From G965230065 sp965230065 (GTDB taxonomy: Bacteria > Bacteroidota > Bacteroidia > Cytophagales > Cyclobacteriaceae), in contig OZ245942.1 in assembly GCA_965230065.1 (NCBI GenBank), positions 6,510,001 through 6,574,000 of the forward strand: a DNA stretch of 64,000 nt, written 5' to 3'. Of the stretch, positions 18,471 through 27,075 are shown piece by piece. Position 1 is the first letter of the stretch; each line of letters opens with the position of its first letter. The notes beneath the pieces were generated by a model. The model saw only the letters and a program-made list of their open reading frames with translations. It had not been told where the DNA came from and made no database searches. The position numbers and the translations under genes were made by a program.

Positions 18471-19550
18471 TTAGGCATTAGAGTTATTAGCATTCAAATC
18501 TTCAAAAGCCAGTTTCAGGCGCTTCACGAAATTATTCTCGCCTTCCCTTAGCCACTTGCGGGGGTCGTAATACTTTTTGTTGGGCACGTCGTCCCCATCA
18601 GGGTTTCCTAACTGGGTTTGCAAGTAACCTTCGTTTGCCTGGTAGTAGTTTTTCACGCCTTCCCAGAATGCCCACTGCATATCGGTATCAATGTTCATTT
18701 TAATGGCACCATACTCGATGGCTTCCCTGATTTTTTCACGAGGCGAACCAGAGCCGCCGTGGAATACGAAATTCACGGGCAATGTTCCTGTTCCCAGTTC
18801 TTTCTGAATATATTCCTGGGAGTTCTTCAGGATTTCGGGTGTCAGTTTTACGTTACCCGGCTTGTATACGCCATGCACGTTACCAAAGGCAGCAGCTACG
18901 GTAAAAAAGTCACTTACTTCTTTGAGTTCTTTATAGGCATAAGCTACTTCGGAAGGCTGGGTATACAGTTTTGAGCTGTCAATATCTGTGTTGTCCACAC
19001 CGTCTTCCTCCCCTCCGGTTACGCCCAGTTCGATTTCAATGCCCATGTCAATTTTGTGCATGCGCTCGAAGTATTTTTTACTGGTTGCAATGTTTTCTTC
19101 CAAATCCTCTTCAGACAGGTCGAGCATGTGGGAGCTATACAAAGGACGGCCGTGTTGTTCATAATATTTTTCACCAGCATCCAATAATCCGTCAATCCAG
19201 GGAAGGAGTTTGCGGGCACAGTGGTCGGTATGCAAAACAACCGATACACCATAAGCTTCAGCCAGTTGATGGATGTGCATAGCACCTGAAACAGAACCTA
19301 AAATGGCAGCCTGTTGGTTTTCATTGTTCAAGCCTTTACCAGCGTAAAACTGTCCGCCACCGTTAGAAAATTGGATGATTACAGCAGATTTTACTTCACG
19401 GGCAGTCTCCAATACAGCATTTACACTATTGGTACCCACCACATTTACCGCGGGTAAAGCGAAATTATTTTCGTTGGCATAATTATATAAGTCCTGTACT
19501 TCGCTACCGTACAGCACTCCGGGCCTGAATTTAGTTCCTACATTGCTCAT
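18471..19550 (-). CDS. fbaA: Class II fructose-bisphosphate aldolase
   Basis: The frame extends upstream, but the ATG at 19550 begins the conserved sequence MSNVGTKFRPGVLYG and gives 359 residues, the usual length of the FbaA type. Zinc and substrate motifs: LHTDHCARK (Asp and His), EIELGVTGGEEDG, AFGNVHGVYKPGN (His) and VFHGGSGSPREKI (His, phosphate loop). It splits fructose 1,6-bisphosphate to dihydroxyacetone phosphate and glyceraldehyde 3-phosphate in glycolysis and runs in reverse in gluconeogenesis. A -7 element (TACTTTTG on the minus strand, 19603-19610) lies about 50 bases upstream. Confidence 0.95.
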   Translation of the reverse strand: MSNVGTKFRPGVLYGSEVQDLYNYANENNFALPAVNVVGTNSVNAVLETAREVKSAVIIQFSNGGGQFYAGKGLNNENQQAAILGSVSGAMHIHQLAEAYGVSVVLHTDHCARKLLPWIDGLLDAGEKYYEQHGRPLYSSHMLDLSEEDLEENIATSKKYFERMHKIDMGIEIELGVTGGEEDGVDNTDIDSSKLYTQPSEVAYAYKELKEVSDFFTVAAAFGNVHGVYKPGNVKLTPEILKNSQEYIQKELGTGTLPVNFVFHGGSGSPREKIREAIEYGAIKMNIDTDMQWAFWEGVKNYYQANEGYLQTQLGNPDGDDVPNKKYYDPRKWLREGENNFVKRLKLAFEDLNANNSNA

Positions 19551-19602
19551 GATAATTCTTGTTTGCGTTGAAAAGATTGTAAATATGTTAATTCTGAATG
19601 CA

Positions 19603-19610
19603 CAAAAGTA
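19603..19610 (-). promoter_or_regulatory. -7 promoter element for the aldolase gene
   Basis: TACTTTTG on the minus strand matches TAnnTTTG. No good TTTG at the expected -33 distance was seen. The element implies a leader of roughly 45 bases and supports the ATG at 19550 as the start. Confidence 0.5.
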
Positions 19611-19647
19611 CAAATTGGCATCTCTATTTGCCAGCCTTTGTAGTTTT

Positions 19648-20391
19648 TTACAACAGCAGGGTAAGCGCCGAAATGGCCGTTGTGGCAATGATAAATATCC
19701 TGTATGGTTTTTCAGGGATTTTCTTCACCACATAAAAGCCAATAAAAGCCCCCAAAGCAATGGCAGGAACCATACTTAAATTAAGTGTTAAAGAAGGCAA
19801 GGTAACAGTACCCCAAATAAACGCATGCAGTGGTAATTTGAGAAAATTGATGATGAGGAAAAACCATGCTGCCGTACCAATATAAGAATTTTTGGGCAAA
19901 TGCATAGACAGCAGGTACACGGCCATGATAGGCCCGGCCGCATTACCAATCATGGTGGCAAACCCTCCGGCAAGCCCCACAATGGCAGAAAACCACCAGT
20001 TATCCGGCACTTTCACATGCTTTTGGCTATCCTTCCAAACCATCAGGCCGAGGCAGCCAAAAATGATAATGGCCATGATTTCCTTAAAAACTTCATCGGA
20101 AATCAAGTCGCCTACCCATACGCCTATGCCCAGCCCTACCGTCGCCCAGGGCAGGAGTTTGACCAGAAAATTCCATTGCGCATGGCGGTTGTAGTACGTT
20201 ACAGCAAACACATCGGCAATACACAACATGGGCAGCAGAATGCCCGTAGAGGACTTACCCCCAAAAAGCATGGCGAGGATGGGCACGATGAAAATGCCCA
20301 GGCCGGGGATACCGCTTTTGGCCATGCCTACAAGGGATGCACATACCACGATCCATATCCACTGGGAGGAGGTTAGTTCTAAGATTTGCAC
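19648..20391 (-). CDS. TauE/SafE-family membrane exporter
   Basis: The open frame reaches 20505 but its first part overlaps the upstream lipoprotein gene and a palindromic spacer. A GTG at 20391 (VQILELTSSQWIW) gives 247 residues, the usual length, so I place the start there; this is not certain. It has about eight membrane helices in two halves with the repeated motif G.GG (SGIPGLGIFIVPILA and GLAGGFATMIGNAAGP). TauE/SafE proteins move sulfite, sulfoacetate or other organic anions across the inner membrane; the substrate here is unknown. It lies just downstream of a small lipoprotein gene. Confidence 0.82.
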   Translation of the reverse strand: MQILELTSSQWIWIVVCASLVGMAKSGIPGLGIFIVPILAMLFGGKSSTGILLPMLCIADVFAVTYYNRHAQWNFLVKLLPWATVGLGIGVWVGDLISDEVFKEIMAIIIFGCLGLMVWKDSQKHVKVPDNWWFSAIVGLAGGFATMIGNAAGPIMAVYLLSMHLPKNSYIGTAAWFFLIINFLKLPLHAFIWGTVTLPSLTLNLSMVPAIALGAFIGFYVVKKIPEKPYRIFIIATTAISALTLLL

Positions 20392-20437
20392 GTATTCAAT
20401 CGGTAGAAATTCAAAGTAAATATGATTGTGGTTTTTC

Positions 20438-20466
20438 GTATGTCGACTCGGAGTCGTACTACATAC
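20438..20466. repeat. Palindrome between lipoprotein and TauE genes
   Basis: GTATGT (20438-20443) and ACATAC (20461-20466) enclose a second hairpin CGACT-CGG-AGTCG (20444-20456). It partly fills the short gap between the two minus-strand genes. A palindrome here argues that the TauE coding region starts downstream of it. Confidence 0.5.
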
Positions 20467-20470
20467 ATTT

Positions 20471-20857
20471 TTAATAATTTTCAAAACTGACTGCTGTAAC
20501 AGCATCCAGTGCTGAAAACTGAATGAGCATGGTCAGTGGTTTGGCAGAACTATGGTCATCACACTCAGCAGAAGGCCCAATGTAATAGATAAAGGTTTTT
20601 TTTCCCCTTGATGCCAATGAGTGCTTATCGGGCTTTCCCAGTAATTGCATCACTTCCTGTTGGCCTAAACCTTGTAAGTCGTCTTCTATTTCAAAAACTT
20701 CTTCCTTCATCCCATTCCTCACTCCCTCGCATCCTCCTGCATCTTCCCGAAAGGCTTCTTCATCAAAACCGGGAATATCAGCGGCTGGCTGGCAACCCGA
20801 CAGGTTGATTCCCAACAACAATAAACCCAGAAAAATTAAACGCTTTTTTTCTCCCAT
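20471..20857 (-). CDS. Small lipoprotein, BamE-like pattern
   Basis: The ATG at 20857 (MGEKKRLIFLG) gives 128 residues with a clear lipobox (GINLSGC). The mature part holds GQQEVMQLLGKPDKHSLASRGKKTFIYYIGP, a pattern like SmpA/BamE-fold proteins, where a helix is followed by G-K/E-P-D and a beta strand. I cannot assign it to BamE itself. An ATG at 20881 is also possible but adds a charged extension. It is transcribed towards TauE and divergent from the next gene. Confidence 0.72.
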   Translation of the reverse strand: MGEKKRLIFLGLLLLGINLSGCQPAADIPGFDEEAFREDAGGCEGVRNGMKEEVFEIEDDLQGLGQQEVMQLLGKPDKHSLASRGKKTFIYYIGPSAECDDHSSAKPLTMLIQFSALDAVTAVSFENY

Positions 20858-20938
20858 AAAAGGTGTTGTGTATCTTCGCACGATTCTTATTCAGGGCGAA
20901 AATACAATTTCGCTGTACAATTGACAATTGAATTTCAT

Positions 20939-21382
20939 ATGCACAGGATGATATTTGCCGGATGGGTGGTTTCCCTTCTTGTATTTTTAGGGATTTTGCT
21001 ACTTACCTATGCCTTTTTTGCTGAAAATGTATTGGTATACCAAAGTGCTGCACAAGAAGAGTTCTTTCTCACGCGCCATCAGATTTTCTACTTTTTACTT
21101 TTTGTTTTCCTCATTGTTAATGGTTTGTTTTATGCCCTGGGCCGAACGCTTAGCTTTACGCGTAAGGGAGAACTTTCTGCGAAACAGGTTCACCTCCGTT
21201 CCTGGCTGTTTGGGTTTGCTTCTGTGGTTAATGTGTTTTTCATCTTTTCTTTGGGCTACATCAGCCTGATTAACAGCAAAACCAGTTATGCTCCTGAAGA
21301 TTTAGCCTTTATGGTGTATATAGCCCCGGTAATGCTGGCAGGAAGCATGATGTGGCTGCTTGTGGTTTTATTCAAAAAATAG
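20939..21382 (+). CDS. Four-helix membrane protein of unknown function
   Basis: About 147 residues from the ATG at 20939 (a TTG at 20921 and an ATG at 20948 are alternatives). Four hydrophobic segments are visible: about 4-27, 48-66, 90-112 and 121-142. I do not recognise the family. It is divergent from the lipoprotein gene, 81 bases away, and lies upstream of the pterin-synthase-family gene without a clear operon link. Confidence 0.65.
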   Translation: MHRMIFAGWVVSLLVFLGILLLTYAFFAENVLVYQSAAQEEFFLTRHQIFYFLLFVFLIVNGLFYALGRTLSFTRKGELSAKQVHLRSWLFGFASVVNVFFIFSLGYISLINSKTSYAPEDLAFMVYIAPVMLAGSMMWLLVVLFKK

Positions 21383-21445
21383 CCTGTTTGCCGTATCTGC
21401 GGGTGAAGTTTTTTCGTACCACTATGGGTTCCGTAGCACAATATT

Positions 21446-21468
21446 TATATTTGCAATGCCAAAGGAGC
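21446..21468 (+). promoter_or_regulatory. -7 element and ribosome site for the PTPS-family gene
   Basis: TATATTTG at 21446-21453 matches TAnnTTTG; AAAGGAG at 21461-21467 is a rare clear Shine-Dalgarno sequence for this window and sets the ATG at 21476 as the start. Confidence 0.55.
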
Positions 21469-21475
21469 AATATTT

Positions 21476-21955
21476 ATGATTTACGTTAGCAGAAAAGAAC
21501 ATTTTAACGCCGCCCACAAACTGTACAACCCTAAATGGAGTGCAGAGAAAAATGCCGAGGTTTTTGGCCCCTGTGCCAATGAAAACTGGCATGGACATAA
21601 CTTTGAGCTGATTGTAACAGTACGTGGCAGGCCCGACCCTGATACCGGTTTTGTGGTAGACATGAAACAACTGAGCAAACTCATTGAGAAAAAAGTTTTG
21701 GACAAGGTAGACCACAAAAACCTGAACGTGGATGTAGACTTTATGCAAGGCAAAATGCCGAGTTGTGAAATTCTGGTTGAAGAGTTCTGGAAAATCCTGG
21801 CACCCGAAATTACCAAAATGGCCCCAAAAGCTAAGCTGTACTCAATCCGGCTTTACGAAACTGCCAAAAATTATGTAGAGTTTTTCGGCGAAGGTCAACC
21901 CCGACCTGATACAATACATTTGGCCAATCCGGAAGCGATGGTTATACCTAATTAA
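21476..21955 (+). CDS. 6-pyruvoyl-tetrahydropterin synthase family enzyme
   Basis: 159 residues. Zinc His ligands are in HFNAAH (about 14) and WHGHNF (about 39 and 41); the catalytic Cys is in GPCANENW, and a conserved Glu near the end is in YETAKNYVEF. The spacing from Cys to HGH is five residues (CxxxxxHGH). In published subfamily schemes this spacing marks the PTPS-II type that makes 6-pyruvoyl tetrahydropterin, whereas queuosine QueD has CxxxHGH. Substrate is 7,8-dihydroneopterin triphosphate in either case. I therefore leave the symbol empty rather than call it queD. Confidence 0.85.
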   Translation: MIYVSRKEHFNAAHKLYNPKWSAEKNAEVFGPCANENWHGHNFELIVTVRGRPDPDTGFVVDMKQLSKLIEKKVLDKVDHKNLNVDVDFMQGKMPSCEILVEEFWKILAPEITKMAPKAKLYSIRLYETAKNYVEFFGEGQPRPDTIHLANPEAMVIPN

Positions 21956-21956
21956 A

Positions 21957-22110
21957 TCCTAAACGCTAATTCGCCCGGCGTCGCAGCGGCGATCGGATGG
22001 CCGAAGCCACCGCCCCGGTCTAAATCCAAAACAATAACCAATTCACAAATACTAAATTTCAAAACATTTGAGCTTTGAGCATTTTTATTTTGGATTTGTT
22101 TTGAAATCAG
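21957..22110. repeat. Convergent intergenic region with nested inverted repeats
   Basis: Right arm 22088-22107 reads as two joined words: its first half (TTTTGGATTT) pairs with 22022-22031 and its second half (GTTTTGAAAT) pairs with 22056-22065, each a perfect 10-bp match. The left part (21971-22020) is GC-rich and unlike the rest. The region lies between two convergent genes. No gene was found in it. Confidence 0.6.
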
Positions 22111-22117
22111 GGCTTTT

Positions 22118-23065
22118 TTAAAGGTTCATCAATATTTTCTCCAACACGACCTGCGCTGCCACTTCCCGGTTGGCCGCCTGGGGTATCACGATAGAACTGG
22201 CGCTGTCTATCACAGCATCTTCTACAATCACATTTCTTCTTACGGGCAGGCAGTGCATAAATTTGGCATCGGGCGTGAGTTTCATCTTCTGATGGGTGAG
22301 CATCCAGTTGGGGTCGGTACTCAGCACTTTTCCGTAATCCTGGTACGATGACCAGTTTTTTACATATACAAAATCAGCCCCTTCCAAAGCTTTGCGCTGG
22401 TCGTACTCAACCGGAAAATCACCTACAAATTCTTCAGAAAGTTCATATCCTTTAGGGTGCGTAACCACTACTTCATAATCCGTTAAATGCGTCCACTCCA
22501 GGAAAGAATTGGCCACGGCCTGGGGCAGTGCTTTGGGATGTGGTGCCCAGCTCAGAACAACTTTGGGCTTTTCAGTTTGCTTGAACTCTTCAATGGTAAT
22601 CACATCAGTCAGCGACTGCAAAGGATGCCGGATGGGCGATTCCAGACTGATGACAGGCACGCCTGCATATTTAACAAAACTATTAATTACCTTTTCGGCA
22701 TAATCTTCTTCCCTGTTTTCCAAGGAAGCAAAAGCCCGAATACCGATGATGTCGTAATATTGCCCGATAACGGCTGCAGCTTCTTTCACGTGCTCGGCTT
22801 TGTTGCTGTTCATCACAGCCCCGTCTTCAAATTCCAGTTGCCACCCTTCTTTGCCCATGTCCATTACCACGGTATCAAGCCCCAGGTTCATGGCTGCTTT
22901 TTGGGTGCTGAGGCGGGTACGCAAAGAAGGATTGAGAAAAAGCAGGCACATAGAGCGGTTGCTTCCCATCTGTGTTTCCCGGTAAGGGTCTTTTTTAATG
23001 GCAAAAGCAGATTGCAACAGGCTTTGCAGGTTATCAACGTCTTTGGCAGCAGTGAAATGGTTCAT
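22118..23065 (-). CDS. N-acetyl- or N-succinylornithine carbamoyltransferase
   Basis: 315 residues, shaped like the ArgF' group used for arginine synthesis in Bacteroidota and Xanthomonas. Carbamoyl-phosphate loop: FLNPSLRTRLST (replacing the STRTR of ordinary OTCase). Other marks: GMxxWQLEFEDGAVMN, ESPIRHPLQSLTD, and HCLPVRRN near 270-280. It transfers the carbamoyl group to an N-acylated ornithine. The residue that separates succinyl from acetyl use (a Pro/Glu switch described for this family) falls in the NSNKAEHVKEA loop, where an Ala appears, so I do not decide between them. Confidence 0.9.
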   Translation of the reverse strand: MNHFTAAKDVDNLQSLLQSAFAIKKDPYRETQMGSNRSMCLLFLNPSLRTRLSTQKAAMNLGLDTVVMDMGKEGWQLEFEDGAVMNSNKAEHVKEAAAVIGQYYDIIGIRAFASLENREEDYAEKVINSFVKYAGVPVISLESPIRHPLQSLTDVITIEEFKQTEKPKVVLSWAPHPKALPQAVANSFLEWTHLTDYEVVVTHPKGYELSEEFVGDFPVEYDQRKALEGADFVYVKNWSSYQDYGKVLSTDPNWMLTHQKMKLTPDAKFMHCLPVRRNVIVEDAVIDSASSIVIPQAANREVAAQVVLEKILMNL

Positions 23066-23154
23066 GGCTAATCGGTAATTTTCGTCCTAAAATTGGGGGT
23101 GCAAGTTAAAAAGGAAAGGTTTTATTTTTAACAAAACGAGGTAATTGTTTAGCT

Positions 23155-23202
23155 AGCGGACAGGGATGCCACCGAGACCCGGTCGGAGACGCCTAGTCCG
23201 CT
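23155..23202. repeat. GC-rich hairpin upstream of the carbamoyltransferase
   Basis: AGCGGAC (23155-23161) pairs with GTCCGCT (23196-23202); the 34-base interior is GC-rich and partly self-complementary. It lies between two minus-strand genes (diesterase end at 23213, transferase start at 23065). No T-run follows. Confidence 0.55.
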
Positions 23203-23212
23203 TTCCAATTTC

Positions 23213-23989
23213 TTAGGGAAGCATTTGCTGCCTCAGCCATTGGGGACGGTCGGTGGTGATGCCCGCTACGTTTAGGTTCAGGAGTTTTTTAGCTATTTTG
23301 GGGTCGTTTACCGTGTATACCTGCACTTCCAAATTTTCTTGTTGCATCCGCTTCATCAATGCTTTGTCTACCAACTTGTAGCTTAAATCCAGTCCATCCA
23401 ACTTATTTTCTTTTGCAATGGCAATCACTTCGTCCAATGCATATTCTTTGAAATTTCCCCTCAGCCAGTATACAGGCACATTGGGCATTTGTTTTTTGGC
23501 TTCAATCACTACTTCTTTTCCAAAACTAATGATAACCATTTGCTCTTTTTTTTCGCTATTCTCTATGGCCTTCTTCAATACGGGCACTATTTCCGGCCCA
23601 CATTTAATCTCGATAAACAGTTCTTTTCCGGAGGGTACCGTAGCCATGATTTCTTCTAAAAAAGGCATTTTTTCCCCTTTGTACTTTTTGTCTTTGTAGC
23701 TGCCCACATCCAGCTTTCTCAGTTGTGAAGATTCGGTTTCAGCCACTACAAAACTTTCCCCACTGGTTCTTTTGGTATCTTTATCATGATTGACCATGAT
23801 GGCACCATCTTTAGCGAGATATACATCTACTTCCACAGCATCAGCACCCAGTTCCCAGGCCAGTTGGGCGGCAGCAACCGTATTTTCGGGTGCCAGGTAA
23901 GACGCACCCCGATGGGCTACCAGGTATTGAGCGTGTGTGTGCATTCCACAAAAAAGTATGAAAAATAATAGTGAAAACGTTCTTTTCAT
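23213..23989 (-). CDS. Secreted glycerophosphodiester phosphodiesterase
   Basis: 258 residues with a signal peptide (cleavage near THA-QY). GDPD-family catalytic motifs: VAHRGAS ... PENT, the metal ligands in AVEVDVYLAKDGAIMVNHD, and IEIKCG. It should cut glycerophosphodiesters to glycerol 3-phosphate and an alcohol in the periplasm. It ends with the usual TDRPQWL segment. No transporter gene sits beside it. Confidence 0.9.
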   Translation of the reverse strand: MKRTFSLLFFILFCGMHTHAQYLVAHRGASYLAPENTVAAAQLAWELGADAVEVDVYLAKDGAIMVNHDKDTKRTSGESFVVAETESSQLRKLDVGSYKDKKYKGEKMPFLEEIMATVPSGKELFIEIKCGPEIVPVLKKAIENSEKKEQMVIISFGKEVVIEAKKQMPNVPVYWLRGNFKEYALDEVIAIAKENKLDGLDLSYKLVDKALMKRMQQENLEVQVYTVNDPKIAKKLLNLNVAGITTDRPQWLRQQMLP

Positions 23990-24059
23990 GATAATAGCTT
24001 TAAGTTCCGGGGTTGTAAAGCTATTAAAAATTGAGGATACACATCAATAAAAAAAGAGT

Positions 24060-24197
24060 TTACTTCTTTCCTCTTTGGGCTGCTTCAAAAGCTTTGACAG
24101 CCCATTTTGCTAATTCCGATTTGTCTTTTATTACATCTGCCGGAACTTCCCAATAGGGCATTCCTTTCTTCTTCTTTTCAGAGAAAAAAGGCTTCAT
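24060..24197 (-). CDS. Small ORF or gene remnant, 45 residues
   Basis: On the minus strand an ATG at 24197 opens MKPFFSEKKKKGMPYWEVPAD and ends KAFEAAQRGKK. The composition looks protein-like (GMPYWEVPADVI, then SELAKWAVKAFEAA). In frame the sequence continues upstream to a stop at about 24224 without an earlier ATG, so it may be the C-terminal end of a lost gene. It lies between the diesterase and DUF1801 genes. I do not recognise a named family with confidence. Confidence 0.4.
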   Translation of the reverse strand: MKPFFSEKKKKGMPYWEVPADVIKDKSELAKWAVKAFEAAQRGKK

Positions 24198-24301
24198 CCC
24201 TCTGTCGTCATAATCTTTTTCAAGTTAAACGAATGAAGCTTCAAAAACGGACGATTATTATTGTTTGGCTGTTAGTTTTTTTGCCCAGGCTACTATGATA
24301 T

Positions 24302-24673
24302 TCACTTCTTTCTTTTGGAAGCATAAGGAACAGATACATCAAGCAAAATAGCCTCCTGCAATATTTCACGGATTGTCTGAAGCTGCATTCCCTTCACATT
24401 TTCAATTTCCATACTCATCACCTGTTTACGCCCCCTGCTTTCAAGCAACTCTTGTACGTTAGACAACTCATTGCCTCTGGGAAAAGCAAATTCTACCGTA
24501 CCATTTTTGGTAGGGTTGAGGTAACAAACCCAGCTTTTACGGTAATAAAACGGTATTTGATACCTGATTTTGGGTATTAAATGTAATTCATCTGTTAACA
24601 AATGATGCAGATAAAACATTACATCTCTTTGGGAACTCTCATATTCATATATGAAATCTTCAACGGCTGTCAT
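24302..24673 (-). CDS. DUF1801 (YdhG-like) protein
   Basis: 123 residues that match the DUF1801 fold: DVMFYLHHLLTDELHLIPKIRYQIPFYYRKSWVCYLNP, EFAFPRGNELSN and the C-terminal helix with TIREILQEAI. Cytosolic, small, and of uncertain role; some relatives were proposed to bind iron or to help frataxin-like functions, but the sequence here does not prove that. Start at ATG 24673. Confidence 0.8.
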   Translation of the reverse strand: MTAVEDFIYEYESSQRDVMFYLHHLLTDELHLIPKIRYQIPFYYRKSWVCYLNPTKNGTVEFAFPRGNELSNVQELLESRGRKQVMSMEIENVKGMQLQTIREILQEAILLDVSVPYASKRKK

Positions 24674-24853
24674 TTATTTACACTAAATCAATGCTAAGTT
24701 TTGTAGACCGAATATTATCATCAGTATAATAAATATAACAGGATACTGGTATTTAATAAAGCAAACTTTCATCTTTATGTGATGCAGATAGTAGATTATT
24801 CTCCCCATTATCCTGTATTTAGGAGTTGTTTATAATGTTTATTATATCATAGT

Positions 24854-26206
24854 ATGAAAAGATTCATCGTCCTATTAATTTTCAGTTTAATACCTGCTTG
24901 CCTGTTAAATGCACAAGGCCACTTGGGCGAAAACAAAGATAGTTTACTCTCAAGCAGTGATTTTGAGTTTCTTGAAGCTTTGATGAAAGATGTACTTGAG
25001 AGTTCGAGGATTTACCCCGGACAAAAGATTACCGCCGATTCCATCCCCAATAAAACAGGGAGTGTCCTTATTCGTCCGGGAGGCAGGGATAGTTACCCTT
25101 CATTCTGGATACGCGATTATGCCATGTCGCTGGAGAGTGGTTTTATTACCATGGAAGAACAAAAAAATATGCTTTTGCTAACTGCATCTACCCAATGCGA
25201 CCAAACCTGGATTACTAAAGGAGGAAGCATGGTGCCTCTGGGGGCTATTGCCGACCATATCAGGATTGATGATGGCTTACCAATATATTTTCCAGGCACT
25301 TATGATGTCGACCAACAGGGCAATAAAACATTCGGAATATTTCCTCCGTATAGTGACCAATTTTTCTTTATTCACATGGCCTATTATTATGTGAAATCCA
25401 CCGCCAATTCCGAAATTTTATTCAGAGAAATCAATGGTATGAGATTGATCGACAGGTTAGAACTGGCTTTTAAAGTGCCTCCTACTCGAAAAGACAATCA
25501 CATTGTATTTACAACCGATGATTTCAGAGGCGTTGATTTTGGCTTCAGGGATGTAATCCAAATTACAGGTGACTTATGTTTCCCTTCAATACTTAAATAT
25601 CGTGCATCTACCGAAATGGCCACATTGTTCAACATGATAAATCGTAAGGATAAGTCAACTCACTACTTAAACATCTCCAAAAAGCTAAAAAGTGCTATTC
25701 CAGCAGTATTTTTAGACCAAAAAGGAATGTTACTTGCATCAACCGGAAAAAGCAATCAACCGGATGTATGGAGCACTGCCTTGGCTGTCTTCCTGAATAT
25801 TCTCGAAGGAGATACCATGATGAAAAGTTGCCATTTTCTGAGTAAAGCTTATAAAAAAGGGACTTTGGCATATAAAGGAAATATCAGGCATATTTTAACG
25901 ACTGATGACTATAGTCCATCAACAGCCTGGGAAATTTCGTTAGCCAAGAAAGACACTTACCAAAATGGTGCTTACTGGGGAACACCTACCGGTTGGGTTT
26001 GTTATGCAATTGCAAAAGCTGATTACCCTCTTGCGCAGCAACTAGCTGCTGAATACATTGATGATTTAAGAGAAAATGACTACAGAAAAGGTAAAGAATT
26101 CGGAGCTCCGTATGAATGTTTTCACCCATCGGGGCATCAACAAAACCCTGTTTATTTAACTACTTTAACCTGTCCATATTTTGTATTCAGTACCATGAAG
26201 GAATAA
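24854..26206 (+). CDS. Secreted six-hairpin-like protein
   Basis: 450 residues with a signal peptide (cleavage near LNA-QG). The sequence suggests an (alpha/alpha)6 barrel of the six-hairpin glycosidase type: RDSYPSFWIRDYAMSLESG, GIFPPYSDQFFFIHMAYYYVKST, DVWSTALAVFLNIL and a C-terminal NGAYWGTPTGWVCYAIAK. Such folds occur in glycoside hydrolases and in lyases; no catalytic pair can be set with certainty here. Acidic and aromatic residues are conserved around the putative cleft. No linked TonB receptor or sulfatase. Confidence 0.7.
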   Translation: MKRFIVLLIFSLIPACLLNAQGHLGENKDSLLSSSDFEFLEALMKDVLESSRIYPGQKITADSIPNKTGSVLIRPGGRDSYPSFWIRDYAMSLESGFITMEEQKNMLLLTASTQCDQTWITKGGSMVPLGAIADHIRIDDGLPIYFPGTYDVDQQGNKTFGIFPPYSDQFFFIHMAYYYVKSTANSEILFREINGMRLIDRLELAFKVPPTRKDNHIVFTTDDFRGVDFGFRDVIQITGDLCFPSILKYRASTEMATLFNMINRKDKSTHYLNISKKLKSAIPAVFLDQKGMLLASTGKSNQPDVWSTALAVFLNILEGDTMMKSCHFLSKAYKKGTLAYKGNIRHILTTDDYSPSTAWEISLAKKDTYQNGAYWGTPTGWVCYAIAKADYPLAQQLAAEYIDDLRENDYRKGKEFGAPYECFHPSGHQQNPVYLTTLTCPYFVFSTMKE

Positions 26207-26264
26207 AATTAGCCTGGAAGGCTTAACGCGGCGAATTAAGCGTATATTCACGTAGAATACAGCT

Positions 26265-27026
26265 CTATTTGTAGAGCTCAGCAATATCTATATTGGCAAC
26301 TTCAGCAAAAAGCCCGGCTATCTTTTGGGTAACGTCTTTAAAATAGTGCTCCCCTTTTTCATACGTAGCTTTCTTTGGATTGCCAATACCGGTATCTTCT
26401 GTCACCTGCGACCATTTTCTTTCGGCCCATGCCCATCCTTCCCGGATGCCCTTGATTTTACTTTGCTTCTCCTTCCCTTACCCGGCTTCCCCTAAAGGCA
26501 AAACAAGCTCAGGGCGCAAATACAGCAGCAAACTGGTTTCCATTTCATCGGCATGGTCGCCCTGGTTTTCAAAATACTGTGTCTTGTCCAAAGCTTTGAA
26601 CCAATTACAGACACTCAGAAACATTTTGGGATATTTCACGCCCAGTTCCCTGAGCATCGTTTTAAAATCATTGCCTCCGTGGCTGTTCAGCACCAGCAAT
26701 TTGTAAATACCCTGCCGGTTAAGCACTTCAATAACATCCGATAATAAAGCCATCTGCGTACTCGGGTGCATGTTGATGTCCAGTTTGATGTCGGTTTGCC
26801 CGGTGTTGACCCCAAAAGGGATGGTGGGCAGTACCATGACTTTCGCACCATTTTCCCAGGCAATCCGGGCCGCCTCTGCTGCGATATGGTCTGCTTCAAT
26901 AATATCGGTAGCATAAGGCATGTGGTAGTTATGTGCCTCAGTAGCCCCCCAGGGCAATATTGCCAGATCTATTTGTTGGTCTTTAATCGATTTCCAGTTG
27001 GCTTCAGCAAGGATGTACGGTCGCAT
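26265..27026 (-). pseudogene. Creatininase-family gene with an in-frame TAA
   Basis: The frame from ATG 27026 runs 182 residues and stops at TAA 26478-26480. In the same frame the sequence goes on with 70 more codons (KIKGIREGWAWAERKW ... DIAELYK) to a natural stop at 26265-26267, giving 253 codons, the usual length of the family. Metal ligand motifs all lie before the stop: WGATEAHNYHMPYATD, NSHGGN and DHADEMETS. The family includes creatinine amidohydrolase and FAPy-type deformylases. The TAA may be a mutation, a read error or a recoded codon; the downstream part looks intact. Confidence 0.75.
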
Positions 27027-27075
27027 GTTACATTGTTTTTATGATGATTTTTAATTAAGCCGAGTCACAATTTTT

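Noticed and set aside
18146..18481. 111-residue plus-strand frame over the GH13/aldolase gap
   Set aside because: It crosses the 181-bp inverted-repeat element and overlaps both neighbouring ends; the composition fits no protein.
24107..24298. 63-residue plus-strand frame
   Set aside because: It lies opposite the better minus-strand reading at 24060-24197 and has poor composition.
26265..26477. Frameshift in the creatininase-family gene
   Set aside because: The continuation is in the same frame as the upstream part; only a stop codon separates them.
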